NCBI RefSeq assembly: GCF_037055275.1
Contig: NZ_CP146343.1
Coordinates: 4,772,001-4,836,000, forward strand
Length of the DNA stretch: 64,000 nt
Direction: 5' to 3'
DNA from: Pseudomonas sp. ML2-2023-3
GTDB taxonomy: Bacteria; Pseudomonadota; Gammaproteobacteria; Pseudomonadales; Pseudomonadaceae
The position numbers and the translations under genes were made by a program. The notes under the pieces were generated by a model. That model worked only from the letters and a program-made list of their open reading frames with translations, was not told the DNA's origin and ran no database searches. Positions 32,482 to 42,950 of this stretch are shown one piece after another. Position 1 is the first letter of the stretch; each line of letters begins with the position of its first letter.

Positions 32482-34830
32482 TTAGAAAGTCTGGCCGAGG
32501 GAGAATTGGAACACTTGAGTGTCTGCGTCATCCGGTTTCTTGATCGGCATGGCCAAGCTAAAGCTCAACGGGCCAAGCGCAGTCACCCAGGTCACACCAA
32601 CACCAACAGAGCTGGCCATATTGCTGAAGCTGATATCGCAATCCTTGGTTTCGCCCTTGCAGTTGGTGTCAAACACGTTACCCACATCCCAGAACACGGA
32701 GGTACGCAGGGAACGCTGGTCTTTCACAAACGGCATAGGGAACAGAACCTCGACACCACCCTGGATCAGCACGTTACCACCAAATGGCAGCGGGTCCTGG
32801 TCCGGGTCAGCAATGGTGCCCGGGTTTTTACCGGTACTTGGCGTACTGCGAGGGCCAAGAGCGCTGTCCTTGAAGCCACGTACCGAGTTGAAACCACCGG
32901 CGTAGTAGTTCTCGTAGAACGGCAAGCCCGCAGTCGAGCCGTAACCATCACCATAGCCCAACTCTGTGTGCAGACGCATGGTGTAGGTATCGGTCAACGG
33001 CTGGAACAACTGGGCGCGATAATCAAGTTTGTAGAACTGCAGGTCGCTGCCCGGGATTGTCGTCTCGAGCACCAGGCTTTGCGAGCTGCCGCGAGTTGGC
33101 AATACACCTTTGTTCAGGGTCGACTCAGACCAGCCAACCGACGCCTTGAAGTTGAGGTACTTGTCACCTTCACGGTTTACGAAGTCGAAAATCTCGTCAA
33201 CGGTGTACTGACCCGTGCTGATTTCATCCTGCTGCACAGTCAAGCCGTAGGTCAGACGCGATGTGTCGCTGATCGGGTAGCCCATGGTGATACCAGCGCC
33301 CAGGCTGTCCACCGAGTAGTTTGCTACGTCAACGTCGAGATCTTTGTAGTCGGTGGTGCGGTAGAACGCGTTGTAACCCAGGCTCACGCCATCAGCAGTC
33401 CAGTACGGATCAACGTAGCTGAAGTTGTAGCGACTCTGGTATTCGCTGCGCGTCAAACCAAGGCTGACCTTGTTACCCGTACCCAGGAAGTTGTTCTGGG
33501 TGATCGAGCCGCCAAGGATCAAACCGGCGCTCTGGGCAAAACCGACGCTTGCAGTGATCGAACCCGACGCCTGTTCTTCAACTGCATAGTTTACGTCCAC
33601 CATATCGTCAGTACCCGGTACTGCCGGTGTTTCGACGTTCACTTCCTTGAAGAAGCCCAGGCGCTCGAGGCGGACCTTGGACTGATCAATCAGGTAAGTC
33701 GACGCCCAGCCACCTTCCATCTGACGCATTTCGCGACGCAGCACTTCGTCTTCCGACTTGGTGTTACCGCGGTAGTTGATGCGGTTTACGTAAGCACGCT
33801 TGCCCGGATCAACCACAAAGGTGATGGCAACGGTGTGATTTTCAGGGTTTGGCTGAGGTACGCCGTTAACGTTGGCGAAGGTGTAACCCTCGTTACCCAG
33901 ACGACGGGTAATCAGCTCGGAGGTGGTGGTCATCAGCTTGCGCGAGAACACCTGGCCCGGCTGAACAAGCAACAGCGACTTGATCTGGTCTTCCGGAACC
34001 TTGAGGTCACCGCTCAGTTTCACTTCGCCGACGTTGTATTTCTCGCCTTCATTCACGTTGACGGTGATGTAGACGCTTTTCTTGTCGGGAGTGATCGACA
34101 CCTGGGTCGAAGCGATATCCATATTGATATAGCCACGATCGAGGTAGTAAGAGCGCAGGCGCTCAAGGTCACCCGACAGTTTTTCACGTGCGTACTTGTC
34201 GTCGTTCTTGAAGAACGACAACCAGTTCGTGGTTTTGAGCTCGAACAGGTCAACCAGGTCAGATTCCGGGAAAACCGTGTTGCCCACCACGTTGATGTGC
34301 TGGATAGCGGCAACAGTGCCTTCGTTGATGTTGACCTTCAAGGCAACGCGGTTACGCGGCTCGGACACCACTTCGGTGTCGACAGTCGCCGAGTAGCGGC
34401 CCTGGGCAACATACTGACGTTGCAGTTCGTTACGCACACCTTCAAGGGTAGCGCGCTGGAAAATTTCACCTTCGGCCAGCCCCGACTGTTTAAGACCTTT
34501 CATCAGGTCATCAGTGGAGATCGCCTTGTTCCCGTCAATGGTGATGCTGGAGACAGAAGGACGCTCGACAACCGTGATAACAAGCACGTTGCCATCACGA
34601 CCCAGTTGGATATCCTGAAAGAACCCGGTTTTGAACAACGCACGAGTGGATTCCACCAAACGGCGGTCATCCGCTACCTCACCCACGTTCAGGGGCAACG
34701 CACCAAACACGCTACCTGCGGAAACCCGCTGGAGCCCGTTGACACGGATATCAGAGATAGTGAAGGACTCGGCGTGAACTTCGGCGATCATCAGTACGGC
34801 GAGAACCGCAGTTAGCAGCAGACGTTTCAT
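32482..34830 (-). CDS. bamA: Outer membrane protein assembly factor BamA
   Basis: BamA is the core of the machine that folds beta-barrel proteins into the outer membrane. The 782-residue protein has a signal peptide (about 1-20, ending VHAE), five POTRA domains (about residues 21-420, the first beginning FTISDIRVNGLQRVS) and a C-terminal 16-strand barrel with the loop-6 motif VRGF and a terminal Phe (LGQTF). I chose the ATG at 34830 because it gives a clean signal peptide; a codon at 34857 is in frame. The loop after VRGF carries a Pro/Gly-rich insertion of about 25 residues. Confidence 0.98.
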   Translation of the reverse strand: MKRLLLTAVLAVLMIAEVHAESFTISDIRVNGLQRVSAGSVFGALPLNVGEVADDRRLVESTRALFKTGFFQDIQLGRDGNVLVITVVERPSVSSITIDGNKAISTDDLMKGLKQSGLAEGEIFQRATLEGVRNELQRQYVAQGRYSATVDTEVVSEPRNRVALKVNINEGTVAAIQHINVVGNTVFPESDLVDLFELKTTNWLSFFKNDDKYAREKLSGDLERLRSYYLDRGYINMDIASTQVSITPDKKSVYITVNVNEGEKYNVGEVKLSGDLKVPEDQIKSLLLVQPGQVFSRKLMTTTSELITRRLGNEGYTFANVNGVPQPNPENHTVAITFVVDPGKRAYVNRINYRGNTKSEDEVLRREMRQMEGGWASTYLIDQSKVRLERLGFFKEVNVETPAVPGTDDMVDVNYAVEEQASGSITASVGFAQSAGLILGGSITQNNFLGTGNKVSLGLTRSEYQSRYNFSYVDPYWTADGVSLGYNAFYRTTDYKDLDVDVANYSVDSLGAGITMGYPISDTSRLTYGLTVQQDEISTGQYTVDEIFDFVNREGDKYLNFKASVGWSESTLNKGVLPTRGSSQSLVLETTIPGSDLQFYKLDYRAQLFQPLTDTYTMRLHTELGYGDGYGSTAGLPFYENYYAGGFNSVRGFKDSALGPRSTPSTGKNPGTIADPDQDPLPFGGNVLIQGGVEVLFPMPFVKDQRSLRTSVFWDVGNVFDTNCKGETKDCDISFSNMASSVGVGVTWVTALGPLSFSLAMPIKKPDDADTQVFQFSLGQTF

Positions 34831-34864
34831 GAAGTCCTTTCTTATTCCAACTGGCAATAAACAA

Positions 34865-34883
34865 ACTGCCGCAAAATGCGGCA
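34865..34883 (-). terminator. Hairpin between rseP and bamA
   Basis: CTGCCGCA and TGCGGCAG form an 8-bp stem with a 3-base loop 23 bases after the rseP stop; TTTGTTTATT follows on the minus strand. It probably gives partial termination upstream of bamA. Confidence 0.65.
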
Positions 34884-34905
34884 GATTCGCAATTCAGCGA
34901 AGCGT

Positions 34906-36258
34906 TTACAGACGGCCCAGATCGTTGATCAAGGCAAGCAACATCACCCCGACCACCAAACTGATACCGATCTGCATTCCCCAACCCTGTACCCGATCCG
35001 ACAAGGGACGACCACGCGCCCACTCGATCAGATAAAACAACAAATGCCCCCCATCCAGTACTGGTATGGGCAACAAGTTCAGAACCCCCAGGCTTATGCT
35101 CAGATAAGCCAGAAAATTCAGGAAATCCGCAACACCCGACTGGGCAGAAGCGCCCGCCACTTTAGCAATGGTTATCGGTCCACTCAAGTTTTTTACCGAG
35201 AGCTCACCGAACAACATTTTCTTGAGTGAGTCGAGCGTCAATATGCTCATGGTCCAGGTACGTTTTGCCCCTTCCCCGATTGCAGCAAGCGGGCCGTAAC
35301 TGACCTCCCGGATCATCGCTGGTGGCCAGTCGACACCTTTAACCCCGGCTCCCAGGTAACCCGTAGCGTCCTTGCCTTCGCCCCGAGCAGCCAGCGTGAC
35401 AGGAATATCAACAGGGACGCCATCGCGCTCGACGTGCAGCACAACACGACTGCCTGGACGCACACGCACCCAGTCCACGACTTGCTGCCAATCCTTGATA
35501 GCCTGATCGTTCATCGCCAGCAGTTTGTCGCCAGCTTTAAGCCCGGCAGCCTGGGCAGGACCTTTCGGATCCAGCTCCGCCAGAACCGCAGGCAACTCGG
35601 GGCGCCACGGATGAATCCCCAGAGAGGTGATCGGGTTCGGTTCGTCAGCGCCCTTGAGCCAATCTTTTAATACAAGCTGATGCGAGGCCTGGGCGGTGGA
35701 GCCCGGCTCACTCACAACAACCTGCAGAGAACCACTCTCACCCAGACGGCGAACCAGTTGCAGATTAACGTTGGACCAGCCCGTCGTCGGCTCGCCATCA
35801 ATGGAAATGATTTCCTGACCCGCTGCCAAACCGGCCTGGGCCGCCAGACTGCCGCTCTCTACCGAACCAATGACAGGGCGCACTTGCTGGCTGCCCATCA
35901 TTGCCAGCACCCAGAAAAAGGCCATCGCCAACATGAAGTTGGCAATTGGCCCCGCCGCGACGATGGCAATGCGCTGACCCACGGTCTTGCGATTGAAAGA
36001 CTGGTCGAGCTGGTCGGCCGGTACTTCGCCTTCGCGCTCGTCGAGCATTTTTACGTAGCCACCCAACGGTATGGCTGCGACAACAAACTCGGTGCCCTGG
36101 CGATCATGCCAGCGCAGCAAAGGCGTACCGAAGCCCACGGAGAAACGCAGAACCTTGACGCCGCAACGGCGCGCCACCCAAAAGTGACCGAATTCATGAA
36201 AAGTGACCAGCACCCCCAATGCCACCAGGGTGCCAACAATCATATAGAGCGCGCTCAT
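34906..36258 (-). CDS. rseP: RIP metalloprotease RseP (MucP)
   Basis: RseP is the site-2 inner-membrane protease that cleaves the anti-sigma factor of the envelope-stress pathway (AlgU/MucA in Pseudomonas). The 450-residue protein has the zinc motif HEFGH at residues 21-25 in the first membrane helix, two tandem PDZ domains (about 115-300) and the second active-site motif VLDGGHLL in the third helix. It sits between dxr and bamA, so envelope-stress control lies beside the BAM genes. Confidence 0.97.
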   Translation of the reverse strand: MSALYMIVGTLVALGVLVTFHEFGHFWVARRCGVKVLRFSVGFGTPLLRWHDRQGTEFVVAAIPLGGYVKMLDEREGEVPADQLDQSFNRKTVGQRIAIVAAGPIANFMLAMAFFWVLAMMGSQQVRPVIGSVESGSLAAQAGLAAGQEIISIDGEPTTGWSNVNLQLVRRLGESGSLQVVVSEPGSTAQASHQLVLKDWLKGADEPNPITSLGIHPWRPELPAVLAELDPKGPAQAAGLKAGDKLLAMNDQAIKDWQQVVDWVRVRPGSRVVLHVERDGVPVDIPVTLAARGEGKDATGYLGAGVKGVDWPPAMIREVSYGPLAAIGEGAKRTWTMSILTLDSLKKMLFGELSVKNLSGPITIAKVAGASAQSGVADFLNFLAYLSISLGVLNLLPIPVLDGGHLLFYLIEWARGRPLSDRVQGWGMQIGISLVVGVMLLALINDLGRL

Positions 36259-36301
36259 CTACTTTCTCCGCGATTCTGTCCGGGTCCGGCAATCACCACT
36301 T

Positions 36302-37489
36302 TTAGCCGTTACGACTCAACCACTGTTCAGCCAGCATCCGGGCTTTGCCGTCAGCGGCAAATACCGCTTCCAATTCATCTACGGCAACCACAGGCTCGCT
36401 ATTCAATACATCTTCGATGATACGGGCGATCTGTGGGTAACGGATGCGCCCGTCCAAAAAGGCAGCCACTGCCACCTCGTTTGCCGCATTGAGCATCGCC
36501 GGGGCGCTATTGCCTGCCAGCGCAGCCTCTCGAGCCAAACGCAAACAAGGGAAACGTTGCTCGTCAGGACGCTCGAAGTCCAGCCGCGCGACCGCAAAAA
36601 GATCCAGTGGCGCAACACCCGAATCAATACGTTCAGGCCAGGCCAGGGCATTGGAAATCGGTGTTCGCATATCCGGATTACCCAACTGCGCCAGTACCGA
36701 GCCATCCACGTAATCAACCAGCGAATGAATCACGCTCTGCGGATGAATCACCACTTCAACTTGATCCGGTCGGGCATCGAACAACCAGCACGCCTCGATC
36801 AGCTCCAGCCCCTTGTTCATCATGCTCGCAGAATCTACGGAAATCTTGCGCCCCATCGACCAATTGGGATGAGCGCAGGCTTGATCCGGCGTGACGTGCT
36901 CAAGCTCTGCCAGCGGTGTTTCACGGAAAGGACCACCAGACGCCGTCAGCAAAATGCGACGAACGCCCACATTACCCAGTCCGCGCGCAAAGTCTTGCGG
37001 CAAGCACTGGAAGATCGCGTTGTGTTCACTGTCGATAGGCAGCAAAACCGAACCGCTGCGACGCACAGCCTGCATGAACAGGTCGCCCGTCATCACCAGC
37101 GCTTCTTTGTTGGCCAACAGGATCTTCTTGCCGGCATTGACCGCTGCCAGCGTCGGGCGCAGACCTGCAGCACCGACGATTGCCGCCATCACCGAGTCGA
37201 CTTCAGGGGCAGACGACACCTGGCACAAGCCCTCCTCACCCACCAACACCTCGGTGTTGAGCCCGGCAGCGCGCAGATCTGCCTGCAACTGGACGGCAGC
37301 ACCTTCATGGGGCACCACAGCAACCTGAGGCCTGTGCTTGATGCACAAGGCCAGTAACTCGGCGAGACGACTGTAGCCACTCAGGGCAAATACCTGATAA
37401 CGATCAGGGTGACGCGCAATAACATCCAGGGTACTCAGGCCAATGGAACCCGTAGCCCCCAGAACAGTAATCTGTTGTGGACGACTCAT
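36302..37489 (-). CDS. dxr: 1-deoxy-D-xylulose-5-phosphate reductoisomerase
   Basis: Dxr commits carbon to the MEP isoprenoid pathway. The 395-residue protein has the NADPH loop [40 protein letters not shown] and [16 protein letters not shown] in the catalytic domain. The ATG at 37489 overlaps the cdsA stop by four bases; an in-frame codon at 37504 adds five residues. uppS in the same operon uses the isoprenoids made downstream of this step. Confidence 0.97.
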   Translation of the reverse strand: MSRPQQITVLGATGSIGLSTLDVIARHPDRYQVFALSGYSRLAELLALCIKHRPQVAVVPHEGAAVQLQADLRAAGLNTEVLVGEEGLCQVSSAPEVDSVMAAIVGAAGLRPTLAAVNAGKKILLANKEALVMTGDLFMQAVRRSGSVLLPIDSEHNAIFQCLPQDFARGLGNVGVRRILLTASGGPFRETPLAELEHVTPDQACAHPNWSMGRKISVDSASMMNKGLELIEACWLFDARPDQVEVVIHPQSVIHSLVDYVDGSVLAQLGNPDMRTPISNALAWPERIDSGVAPLDLFAVARLDFERPDEQRFPCLRLAREAALAGNSAPAMLNAANEVAVAAFLDGRIRYPQIARIIEDVLNSEPVVAVDELEAVFAADGKARMLAEQWLSRNG

Positions 37490-38292
37490 GAGGCAGCCAT
37501 CCACAGCAATACCGCAAATACAGGGATCGCCGCCGTCAGGCTGTCGATGCGATCCAGAACACCACCATGGCCCGGCAGCAGGTTACTGCTGTCTTTAACA
37601 CCGGCCTGGCGCTTGAACATGCTCTCTGTGAGGTCACCCACCACCGAAATCAGTACGATCAAGGCAGCACCTACCAGCGCAGCAAACATCTGTGAGGCGC
37701 TCCAGTCACGCACAATACCTACTGCAGCGGTGATCAGCAGGCTCAGTAACAGACCGCCAAAAACACCTTCCCAGCTTTTACCCGGGCTGACTTTAGGGGC
37801 GAGCTTGCGCTTGCCAAATTTGCGACCTGAAAAATAAGCGCCGATATCTGCGCCCCACACCAGAACCATCACTGCCATGATCAGCCAATTGCCCAACGGC
37901 ATCGCCTTGATCAAAACCAGACCTTGCCAGGCTGGCAACAGGATCAACAGGCCAATCACCAGCTTGGTTGCAATACTCGACCAATGCACAGCGGATTGCG
38001 GAAAGGTCAGCACCAGAAAGGTTGCCAGCGCCCACCACAACACCGCCGCACCCAGCACCCACGGCGCCAGATCAGGAAAAATGTGCAAACCAAAGAGCAG
38101 CAAGGCCACTACCGCTGCAAATAAAACCCGTGCAGATTGAGCCTCAAAACCTGCAAGACGGGCCCACTCCCAGGCCCCCAAGGTAACGACCAGGCCTATA
38201 AACAGCGCAAAGCCGCTACCCTCAAGCAGGAAAAAGCCGCACAAGGCAATTGGCAGCAAGATAAGTGCAGTGATGATTCGTTGTTTAAGCAT
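37486..38292 (-). CDS. cdsA: Phosphatidate cytidylyltransferase
   Basis: CdsA makes CDP-diacylglycerol, the precursor of all phospholipids, using CTP. The 268-residue inner-membrane protein has about seven to eight transmembrane segments and the C-terminal signature [17 protein letters not shown] followed by [11 protein letters not shown]. It overlaps uppS by one base and dxr by four. Confidence 0.97.
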   Translation of the reverse strand: MLKQRIITALILLPIALCGFFLLEGSGFALFIGLVVTLGAWEWARLAGFEAQSARVLFAAVVALLLFGLHIFPDLAPWVLGAAVLWWALATFLVLTFPQSAVHWSSIATKLVIGLLILLPAWQGLVLIKAMPLGNWLIMAVMVLVWGADIGAYFSGRKFGKRKLAPKVSPGKSWEGVFGGLLLSLLITAAVGIVRDWSASQMFAALVGAALIVLISVVGDLTESMFKRQAGVKDSSNLLPGHGGVLDRIDSLTAAIPVFAVLLWMAAS

Positions 38293-39047
38293 TAAATCCG
38301 GGCTCCAGCCTCAACCTGCTCGCTCGTTTTACCGAAGCGGCGCTGGCGAGAAGCGAAATCAGCCAATGCATGACGCATGGCCTCGTGTTTGAAGTCCGGC
38401 CAGAACAGGTCGGAGAAGTACAACTCGGAATAGGCGAGCTGCCACAGCAAGAAATTGCTGATGCGATGCTCGCCACCGGTGCGAATACACAGGTCAGGCA
38501 AAGGCAGATCGCCCGTTACCAGACAGGTTTGCAGCAACTCCGGAGAAATGTCCTCAGGCTGCAAGTGGCCTGCCTGGACTTGACGCGCCAGTTGCTGCGC
38601 AGCCTGGGCAATGTCCCACTGACCACCGTAGTTAGCGGCAATCTGCAAGACAAAGCGACCTTCGCCCACCGTCATTTCTTCCGCTTCACGCATCGCCTTT
38701 TGCAAGTCGGGATGAAAGCGTGAGCGGTCGCCGATGATCCGCAGGCTGATCTCGTTTTCGTTGAGGCGCTTGGCCTCACGACGCAGTGCCCTGAAGAATA
38801 AATCCATCAAGGCACTGACTTCAGCCGCAGGACGCCGCCAGTTTTCACTGGAGAACGCGAACAGGGTGAGTACCTCGACCTTGGCCTCGACACACACCTC
38901 AATGACCGCACGAACTGCATCCACACCTGCTTTATGCCCGGCAACACCCGGCATAAAGCGTTTTTTCGCCCAGCGATTATTACCGTCCATGATGATCGCG
39001 ACATGTCGCGGAACAGATGACGGATCAGCCTGCTTCGTCTTTTCCAT
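38292..39047 (-). CDS. uppS: Isoprenyl (undecaprenyl diphosphate) transferase
   Basis: UppS (IspU) builds the C55 lipid carrier for peptidoglycan and O-antigen by cis-addition of isopentenyl diphosphate. The 251-residue protein has the catalytic IIMDGNNRWAKKR loop, the VLTLFAFSSENWRRP motif and the C-terminal RTGGEHRISNFLLWQLAYSE. It follows frr by 15 bases. Confidence 0.97.
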   Translation of the reverse strand: MEKTKQADPSSVPRHVAIIMDGNNRWAKKRFMPGVAGHKAGVDAVRAVIEVCVEAKVEVLTLFAFSSENWRRPAAEVSALMDLFFRALRREAKRLNENEISLRIIGDRSRFHPDLQKAMREAEEMTVGEGRFVLQIAANYGGQWDIAQAAQQLARQVQAGHLQPEDISPELLQTCLVTGDLPLPDLCIRTGGEHRISNFLLWQLAYSELYFSDLFWPDFKHEAMRHALADFASRQRRFGKTSEQVEAGARI

Positions 39048-39062
39048 AAAACGCCCTGACCC

Positions 39063-39620
39063 TTATACGGCCATCAGGTCCGCTTCTTTCTGCTTGGTGG
39101 CCACTTCGATATCAGCCACGGCCTTGTCGGTCAGCTTCTGAATGTCATCAGCAGCACGACGCTCTTCGTCTTCGCTGATTTCCTTTTCCTTGACCAGGTC
39201 TTTCAACTGGCTCAACGCGTCACGACGGATATTGCGCACGGCAATACGCGCATCTTCAGCTGCGTCACGAGCCTGCTTGGCGAAAACCTTACGGGTTTCT
39301 TCAGTCAGGGCAGGCATGGAGATCAGCAACAATTCGCCCAGGTTGGTCGGATTGAGGTTCAGGCCCGCGCTCTGGATTGCCTTGTCTACTGCGCCAAGCA
39401 TGTTGCGCTCGAATGCAACAACTTGCAGGGTGCGCGAATCTTTAACCGTGATGTTGGCTACCTGGCTGATCGGAGTATCCGAACCGTAGTAAGGCACCAT
39501 CACGCTGCCCAGGATGCTTGGGTGAGCCTTGCCGGTACGAATCTGGCCAAATGAATGGGCCAGGGATTCCAGCGATTTCTGCATGCGCGTTTGAGCGTCT
39601 TTCTTGATTTCGTTGATCAT
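39063..39620 (-). CDS. frr: Ribosome recycling factor
   Basis: Frr splits post-termination ribosomes together with EF-G. The 185-residue protein starts [20 protein letters not shown] and has the [10 protein letters not shown] and VRNIRRDA segments typical of the three-helix bundle. It overlaps pyrH by four bases, the conserved pyrH-frr pair. Confidence 0.98.
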   Translation of the reverse strand: MINEIKKDAQTRMQKSLESLAHSFGQIRTGKAHPSILGSVMVPYYGSDTPISQVANITVKDSRTLQVVAFERNMLGAVDKAIQSAGLNLNPTNLGELLLISMPALTEETRKVFAKQARDAAEDARIAVRNIRRDALSQLKDLVKEKEISEDEERRAADDIQKLTDKAVADIEVATKQKEADLMAV

Positions 39621-40360
39621 TGTTGACCTTCCTCGATCAGAGTGCCTTCAGCACCGCCATGGACAATATTAAGCAGGGCGCCAGGCTTGTTCATATTAAA
39701 TACACGCAATGGCATTTTGTGGTCGCGGCACAGGCAGATAGCCGTCAGGTCCATCACACCCAGTTTGCGATCCAGAACTTCATCGTAAGTCAGATGATCG
39801 AACTTCTCGGCATGGGGATCTTTGAATGGATCTGCGGTATACACGCCGTCAACCTTGGTTGCCTTGAGCACCACATCAGCGTCGATTTCAATGGCGCGCA
39901 AGCAGGCAGCCGAATCCGTCGTGAAGAATGGATTACCGGTACCCGCAGCGAAAATCACCACATCTTTGGCATTGAGATGACGCATGGCCTTACGACGATC
40001 GTAATGATCGGTCACGCCAACCATGGAAATAGCCGACATAACGATGGCAGAGATATTCGCACGTTCCAGCGCATCGCGCATGGCCAGGGCGTTCATCACG
40101 GTAGCCAGCATGCCCATATGGTCGCCCGTTACACGGTCCATACCGGCGGCGCTCAATGCGGCACCACGGAACAGGTTGCCACCACCAATTACCAATCCTA
40201 CCTGAACGCCGATGCCGACCAACTGGCCCACTTCCAGCGCCATGCGGTCGAGTACTTTGGGGTCGATCCCGAACTCTTCAGAGCCCATCAGGGCTTCGCC
40301 GCTTAGCTTGAGTAGAATGCGTTTATAGCGAGCTTGATAACCACTGCCCTGCTGAGCCAT
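39617..40360 (-). CDS. pyrH: UMP kinase
   Basis: PyrH phosphorylates UMP to UDP and is allosterically controlled by UTP and GTP. The 247-residue amino-acid-kinase-fold protein has [13 protein letters not shown], the [10 protein letters not shown] loop and the [12 protein letters not shown] segment. I chose the ATG at 40360, which has the SD AGGAGAG; an in-frame codon at 40423 lies upstream of this SD. pyrG in this window acts further down the same pyrimidine route. Confidence 0.97.
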   Translation of the reverse strand: MAQQGSGYQARYKRILLKLSGEALMGSEEFGIDPKVLDRMALEVGQLVGIGVQVGLVIGGGNLFRGAALSAAGMDRVTGDHMGMLATVMNALAMRDALERANISAIVMSAISMVGVTDHYDRRKAMRHLNAKDVVIFAAGTGNPFFTTDSAACLRAIEIDADVVLKATKVDGVYTADPFKDPHAEKFDHLTYDEVLDRKLGVMDLTAICLCRDHKMPLRVFNMNKPGALLNIVHGGAEGTLIEEGQQ

Positions 40361-40511
40361 TGCGAATCTCTCCTGCCGCGTTTTATTAAAAATCTGTGCG
40401 AGGCCATTTTGCAGCCTGCGCATACTCTAGCTGTGGTACTGCACAGCAGCACCATCGGAACACGATTTTGCAAACCGGTTCCGTCGAGAAGGGAAAAACC
40501 CCTCCCATTTG

Positions 40512-40545
40512 AAAAGAGGCTGCGCGCGTGAGCGGGCAGCCTCTT
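40512..40545 (-). terminator. Terminator after tsf
   Basis: AAGAGGCTGC and GCAGCCTCTT form a 10-bp stem with a 12-base loop, about 24 bases after the tsf stop, followed by TTTT on the minus strand. Confidence 0.8.
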
Positions 40546-40568
40546 CGGGTCGACAGTTGTAAACCGTC

Positions 40569-41438
40569 TTATTGCTTGCTTGCAGCCACTTGTGCAGCAA
40601 CTTCTGCAGCGAAGTCATCAACTGGCTTCTCGATGCCATCACCTACTTTGAAGTAAGTGAAGGAAACGATTTCAGCGCCGGCTTTCTTGGCCAGGTCGCC
40701 GACTTTGATTTCCGGGTTCTTAACGAAAGCTTGCTCAACCAGGCTGGCTTCGGCCAGGAACTTGCTGATGCGACCGGCAACCATTTTTTCAACGATTTCT
40801 GCTGGCTTGCCTTTGATCTTGTCTTCGTTGAGGCTCATGAACACGGTTTTTTCGCGTTCGATAGCATCAGCGGAAACTTGCGATGGCAGCAGGAACTCAG
40901 GGTTGCTTGCAGCTACGTGCATGGCGATGTCACGAGCCAGCTCAGCGTTGCCGCCTTTCAGAGCCACTACAACACCGATCTTGTTGCCGTGCAGGTAAGC
41001 GTCAACAACGTCACCTTCGATGCGCGCCAGGCGACGAATGTTAACGTTCTCGCCTACTTTACCAACCAGAATCAGACGAGCTTCTTCTTGAGCGGCGATC
41101 AGCGGAGCTGCGTCGGTCAGTTTGTCAGCAAACGCTTTTTCAACGCTGGCAGCGACGAAGTTTTTGAAGTCTTCTTGCAGAGCCAGGAAGTCGGTTTGCG
41201 AGTTGACTTCAAGAATGACGGCCGACTTGTTGTCGTCCGCAACTTTAACTGCGATAGCGCCTTCAGCAGCAACGTTGCCTGCTTTTTTGGCTGCCTTGAT
41301 GGCGCCCGAAGCACGCATGTCATCAATGGCTTTTTCGATGTCGCCGCCAGCCTTGGTCAAGGCTTTCTTGCAATCCATCATGCCTTCGCCAGTACGCTCA
41401 CGCAGTTCTTTAACCAACGCTGCAGTAATCTCTGCCAT
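40569..41438 (-). CDS. tsf: Elongation factor Ts
   Basis: EF-Ts recycles EF-Tu by nucleotide exchange. The 289-residue protein starts with a UBA-like domain (VKELRERTGEGMMDCKKAL), then the NSQTDFLALQEDF contact region and two dimerisation repeats. I chose the ATG at 41438, matching the family; an in-frame codon at 41471 adds 11 residues. It follows rpsB, with a terminator between them. Confidence 0.98.
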   Translation of the reverse strand: MAEITAALVKELRERTGEGMMDCKKALTKAGGDIEKAIDDMRASGAIKAAKKAGNVAAEGAIAVKVADDNKSAVILEVNSQTDFLALQEDFKNFVAASVEKAFADKLTDAAPLIAAQEEARLILVGKVGENVNIRRLARIEGDVVDAYLHGNKIGVVVALKGGNAELARDIAMHVAASNPEFLLPSQVSADAIEREKTVFMSLNEDKIKGKPAEIVEKMVAGRISKFLAEASLVEQAFVKNPEIKVGDLAKKAGAEIVSFTYFKVGDGIEKPVDDFAAEVAAQVAASKQ

Positions 41439-41586
41439 TTCAAAATTCCTCTTGGATAGGTTTTCAACCATTCCACCCGACCGAACGGGCGTTCAATTCG
41501 TTTGAAGCGCACCCCGAATCAACTGTGCAGGTCGCCATCTGATACAGATACGACAAACATGGTTACAACAAATGGATTTCGAGGTG

Positions 41587-41615
41587 GCAAAAAGGGGGCC
41601 AAGCCCCCTTTTTGC
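41587..41615 (-). terminator. Terminator between rpsB and tsf
   Basis: GCAAAAAGGGGG and its perfect 12-base complement enclose a 5-base loop 30 bases after the rpsB stop. The A- and T-rich arms make it look bidirectional. In this position it sets the rpsB:tsf ratio. Confidence 0.85.
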
Positions 41616-41644
41616 GTACTGAGTAAACGCTAGGCGTTAATTAC

Positions 41645-42388
41645 TCAGCCTTCAACTACCGCTGCAGCTGGAGCTTCTTCGACGAAAACGTCGGTGCCGC
41701 CAGCAACGTGGTTACGGCCTTTGATCACAGCATCAGCCATCGCACCCATGTACAGCTGGATAGCGCGGATTGCGTCATCGTTACCCGGGATGATGTAGTC
41801 AACACCTTCTGGGCTGCTGTTGGTATCGACAACGCCGATTACCGGGATACCCAACTTGTTAGCTTCGGTGATCGCGATACGCTCGTGGTCAACGTCGATA
41901 ACGAACAGAGCGTCTGGCAGACCGCCCATGTCCTTGATACCACCCAGGCTACGATCCAGCTTCTGCAGATCGCGAGTGCGCATCAGCGCCTCTTTCTTGG
42001 TCAGCTTGGCGAAAGTACCGTCTTCTGCCTGGATTTCAAGGTCACGCAGACGCTTGATCGAAGCACGAATGGTTTTGAAGTTGGTGAGCATGCCGCCCAA
42101 CCAGCGGTGATCCACGTACGGCGAACCGCAACGTGCTGCTTCTTCAGCAACGATCTTGCCAGCGGAACGCTTGGTGCCGACGAACAGAATCTTGTTTTTG
42201 CCCTGGGCCAGACGCTCTACGAAAGTCAGAGCTTCGTTGAACATTGGCAGGGTTTTTTCAAGGTTGATGATGTGGATCTTGTTACGCGCGCCAAAGATGT
42301 ATTTACCCATCTTCGGGTTCCAGTAACGGGTTTGGTGACCGAAGTGCACACCGGCCTTCAGCATATCGCGCATGTTGACTTGGGACAT
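41645..42388 (-). CDS. rpsB: 30S ribosomal protein S2
   Basis: S2 joins the small subunit late and is needed for binding S1. The 247-residue protein starts [25 protein letters not shown] and has [12 protein letters not shown] and [14 protein letters not shown]. It is the first gene of the long minus-strand block and is divergent from map. Confidence 0.98.
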   Translation of the reverse strand: MSQVNMRDMLKAGVHFGHQTRYWNPKMGKYIFGARNKIHIINLEKTLPMFNEALTFVERLAQGKNKILFVGTKRSAGKIVAEEAARCGSPYVDHRWLGGMLTNFKTIRASIKRLRDLEIQAEDGTFAKLTKKEALMRTRDLQKLDRSLGGIKDMGGLPDALFVIDVDHERIAITEANKLGIPVIGVVDTNSSPEGVDYIIPGNDDAIRAIQLYMGAMADAVIKGRNHVAGGTDVFVEEAPAAAVVEG

Positions 42389-42501
42389 GATAGTTCCTTA
42401 ATAAGTCGGGTTAGGCCTCCACGTATCCCAACGACCAACCAGCAGCTTCAAAGCTGAAGGCACCCAGGTCATCGTGTCGACACGTGTGTGGGTTTGTGCT
42501 C

Positions 42502-42538
42502 TGCGGGCTATACCCGCAAAGCGGCGCATTTTATACCA
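42502..42538 (-). promoter_or_regulatory. rpsB promoter and leader hairpin
   Basis: On the minus strand an extended -10 element TGGTATAAA (42530-42538) is followed by TGCGGG/CCCGCA (42502-42518), a 6-bp hairpin at the start of a leader of about 135 bases. S2 is known to regulate its own mRNA in gammaproteobacteria, so this leader is a plausible target. Confidence 0.45.
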
Positions 42539-42810
42539 CAAGATGGTCAATAAACGAAGCACGGATTCTGATTTTATTGCCAAGCCGTTGCATGGCAAGG
42601 GTTTACGTCAGATTTTGCGCTTGCCGCTGACCTGACAATGTTACTGCCGCCACTGAAATATTCCAAACACCACTGAGTACATATCCATTCGATGCATCAC
42701 GGCTTTCTACAGGTTGCGCCCTTACGAAGAGATCAAAAACCAGATCAAAATCTGATTCATTGGACCTGCACCTTTTTTACCCAAGCCCTGAAATAGAACC
42801 AGACTGTCCA

Positions 42811-42824
42811 TTCTATTAATAGAA
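42811..42824. promoter_or_regulatory. Perfect 14-bp palindrome upstream of map
   Basis: TTCTATTAATAGAA reads the same on both strands. It lies 127 bases before the map start and 420 from rpsB. It may be a protein-binding site; I cannot name the protein. Confidence 0.35.
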
Positions 42825-42950
42825 GCGATGGCAACAGGCCCATGATTAACGCCGACCGTCTGTTAGAATCGCGTTTTTATGACGGTGTGCAGCGACAAAC
42901 AGCACACCCGCAATCCTGATGATGAGCGCCAACGCGCGAAGAGAGCCCGA

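Larger units (their letters stand above)
42389..42950. other. 562-bp divergent promoter region of rpsB and map
   Basis: The left third is the rpsB leader with a hairpin and promoter (listed separately). The rest holds CAGAT/ATCTG arms near 42750, a perfect 14-bp palindrome at 42811-42824 and the map promoter area. I see no gene. Confidence 0.6.

Noticed and set aside
32506-34815. A 769-codon open frame antisense to bamA
   Set aside because: Same cause: reversed codon bias of a real gene. Similar antisense frames over pyrG, eno and ndvB were rejected for the same reason.
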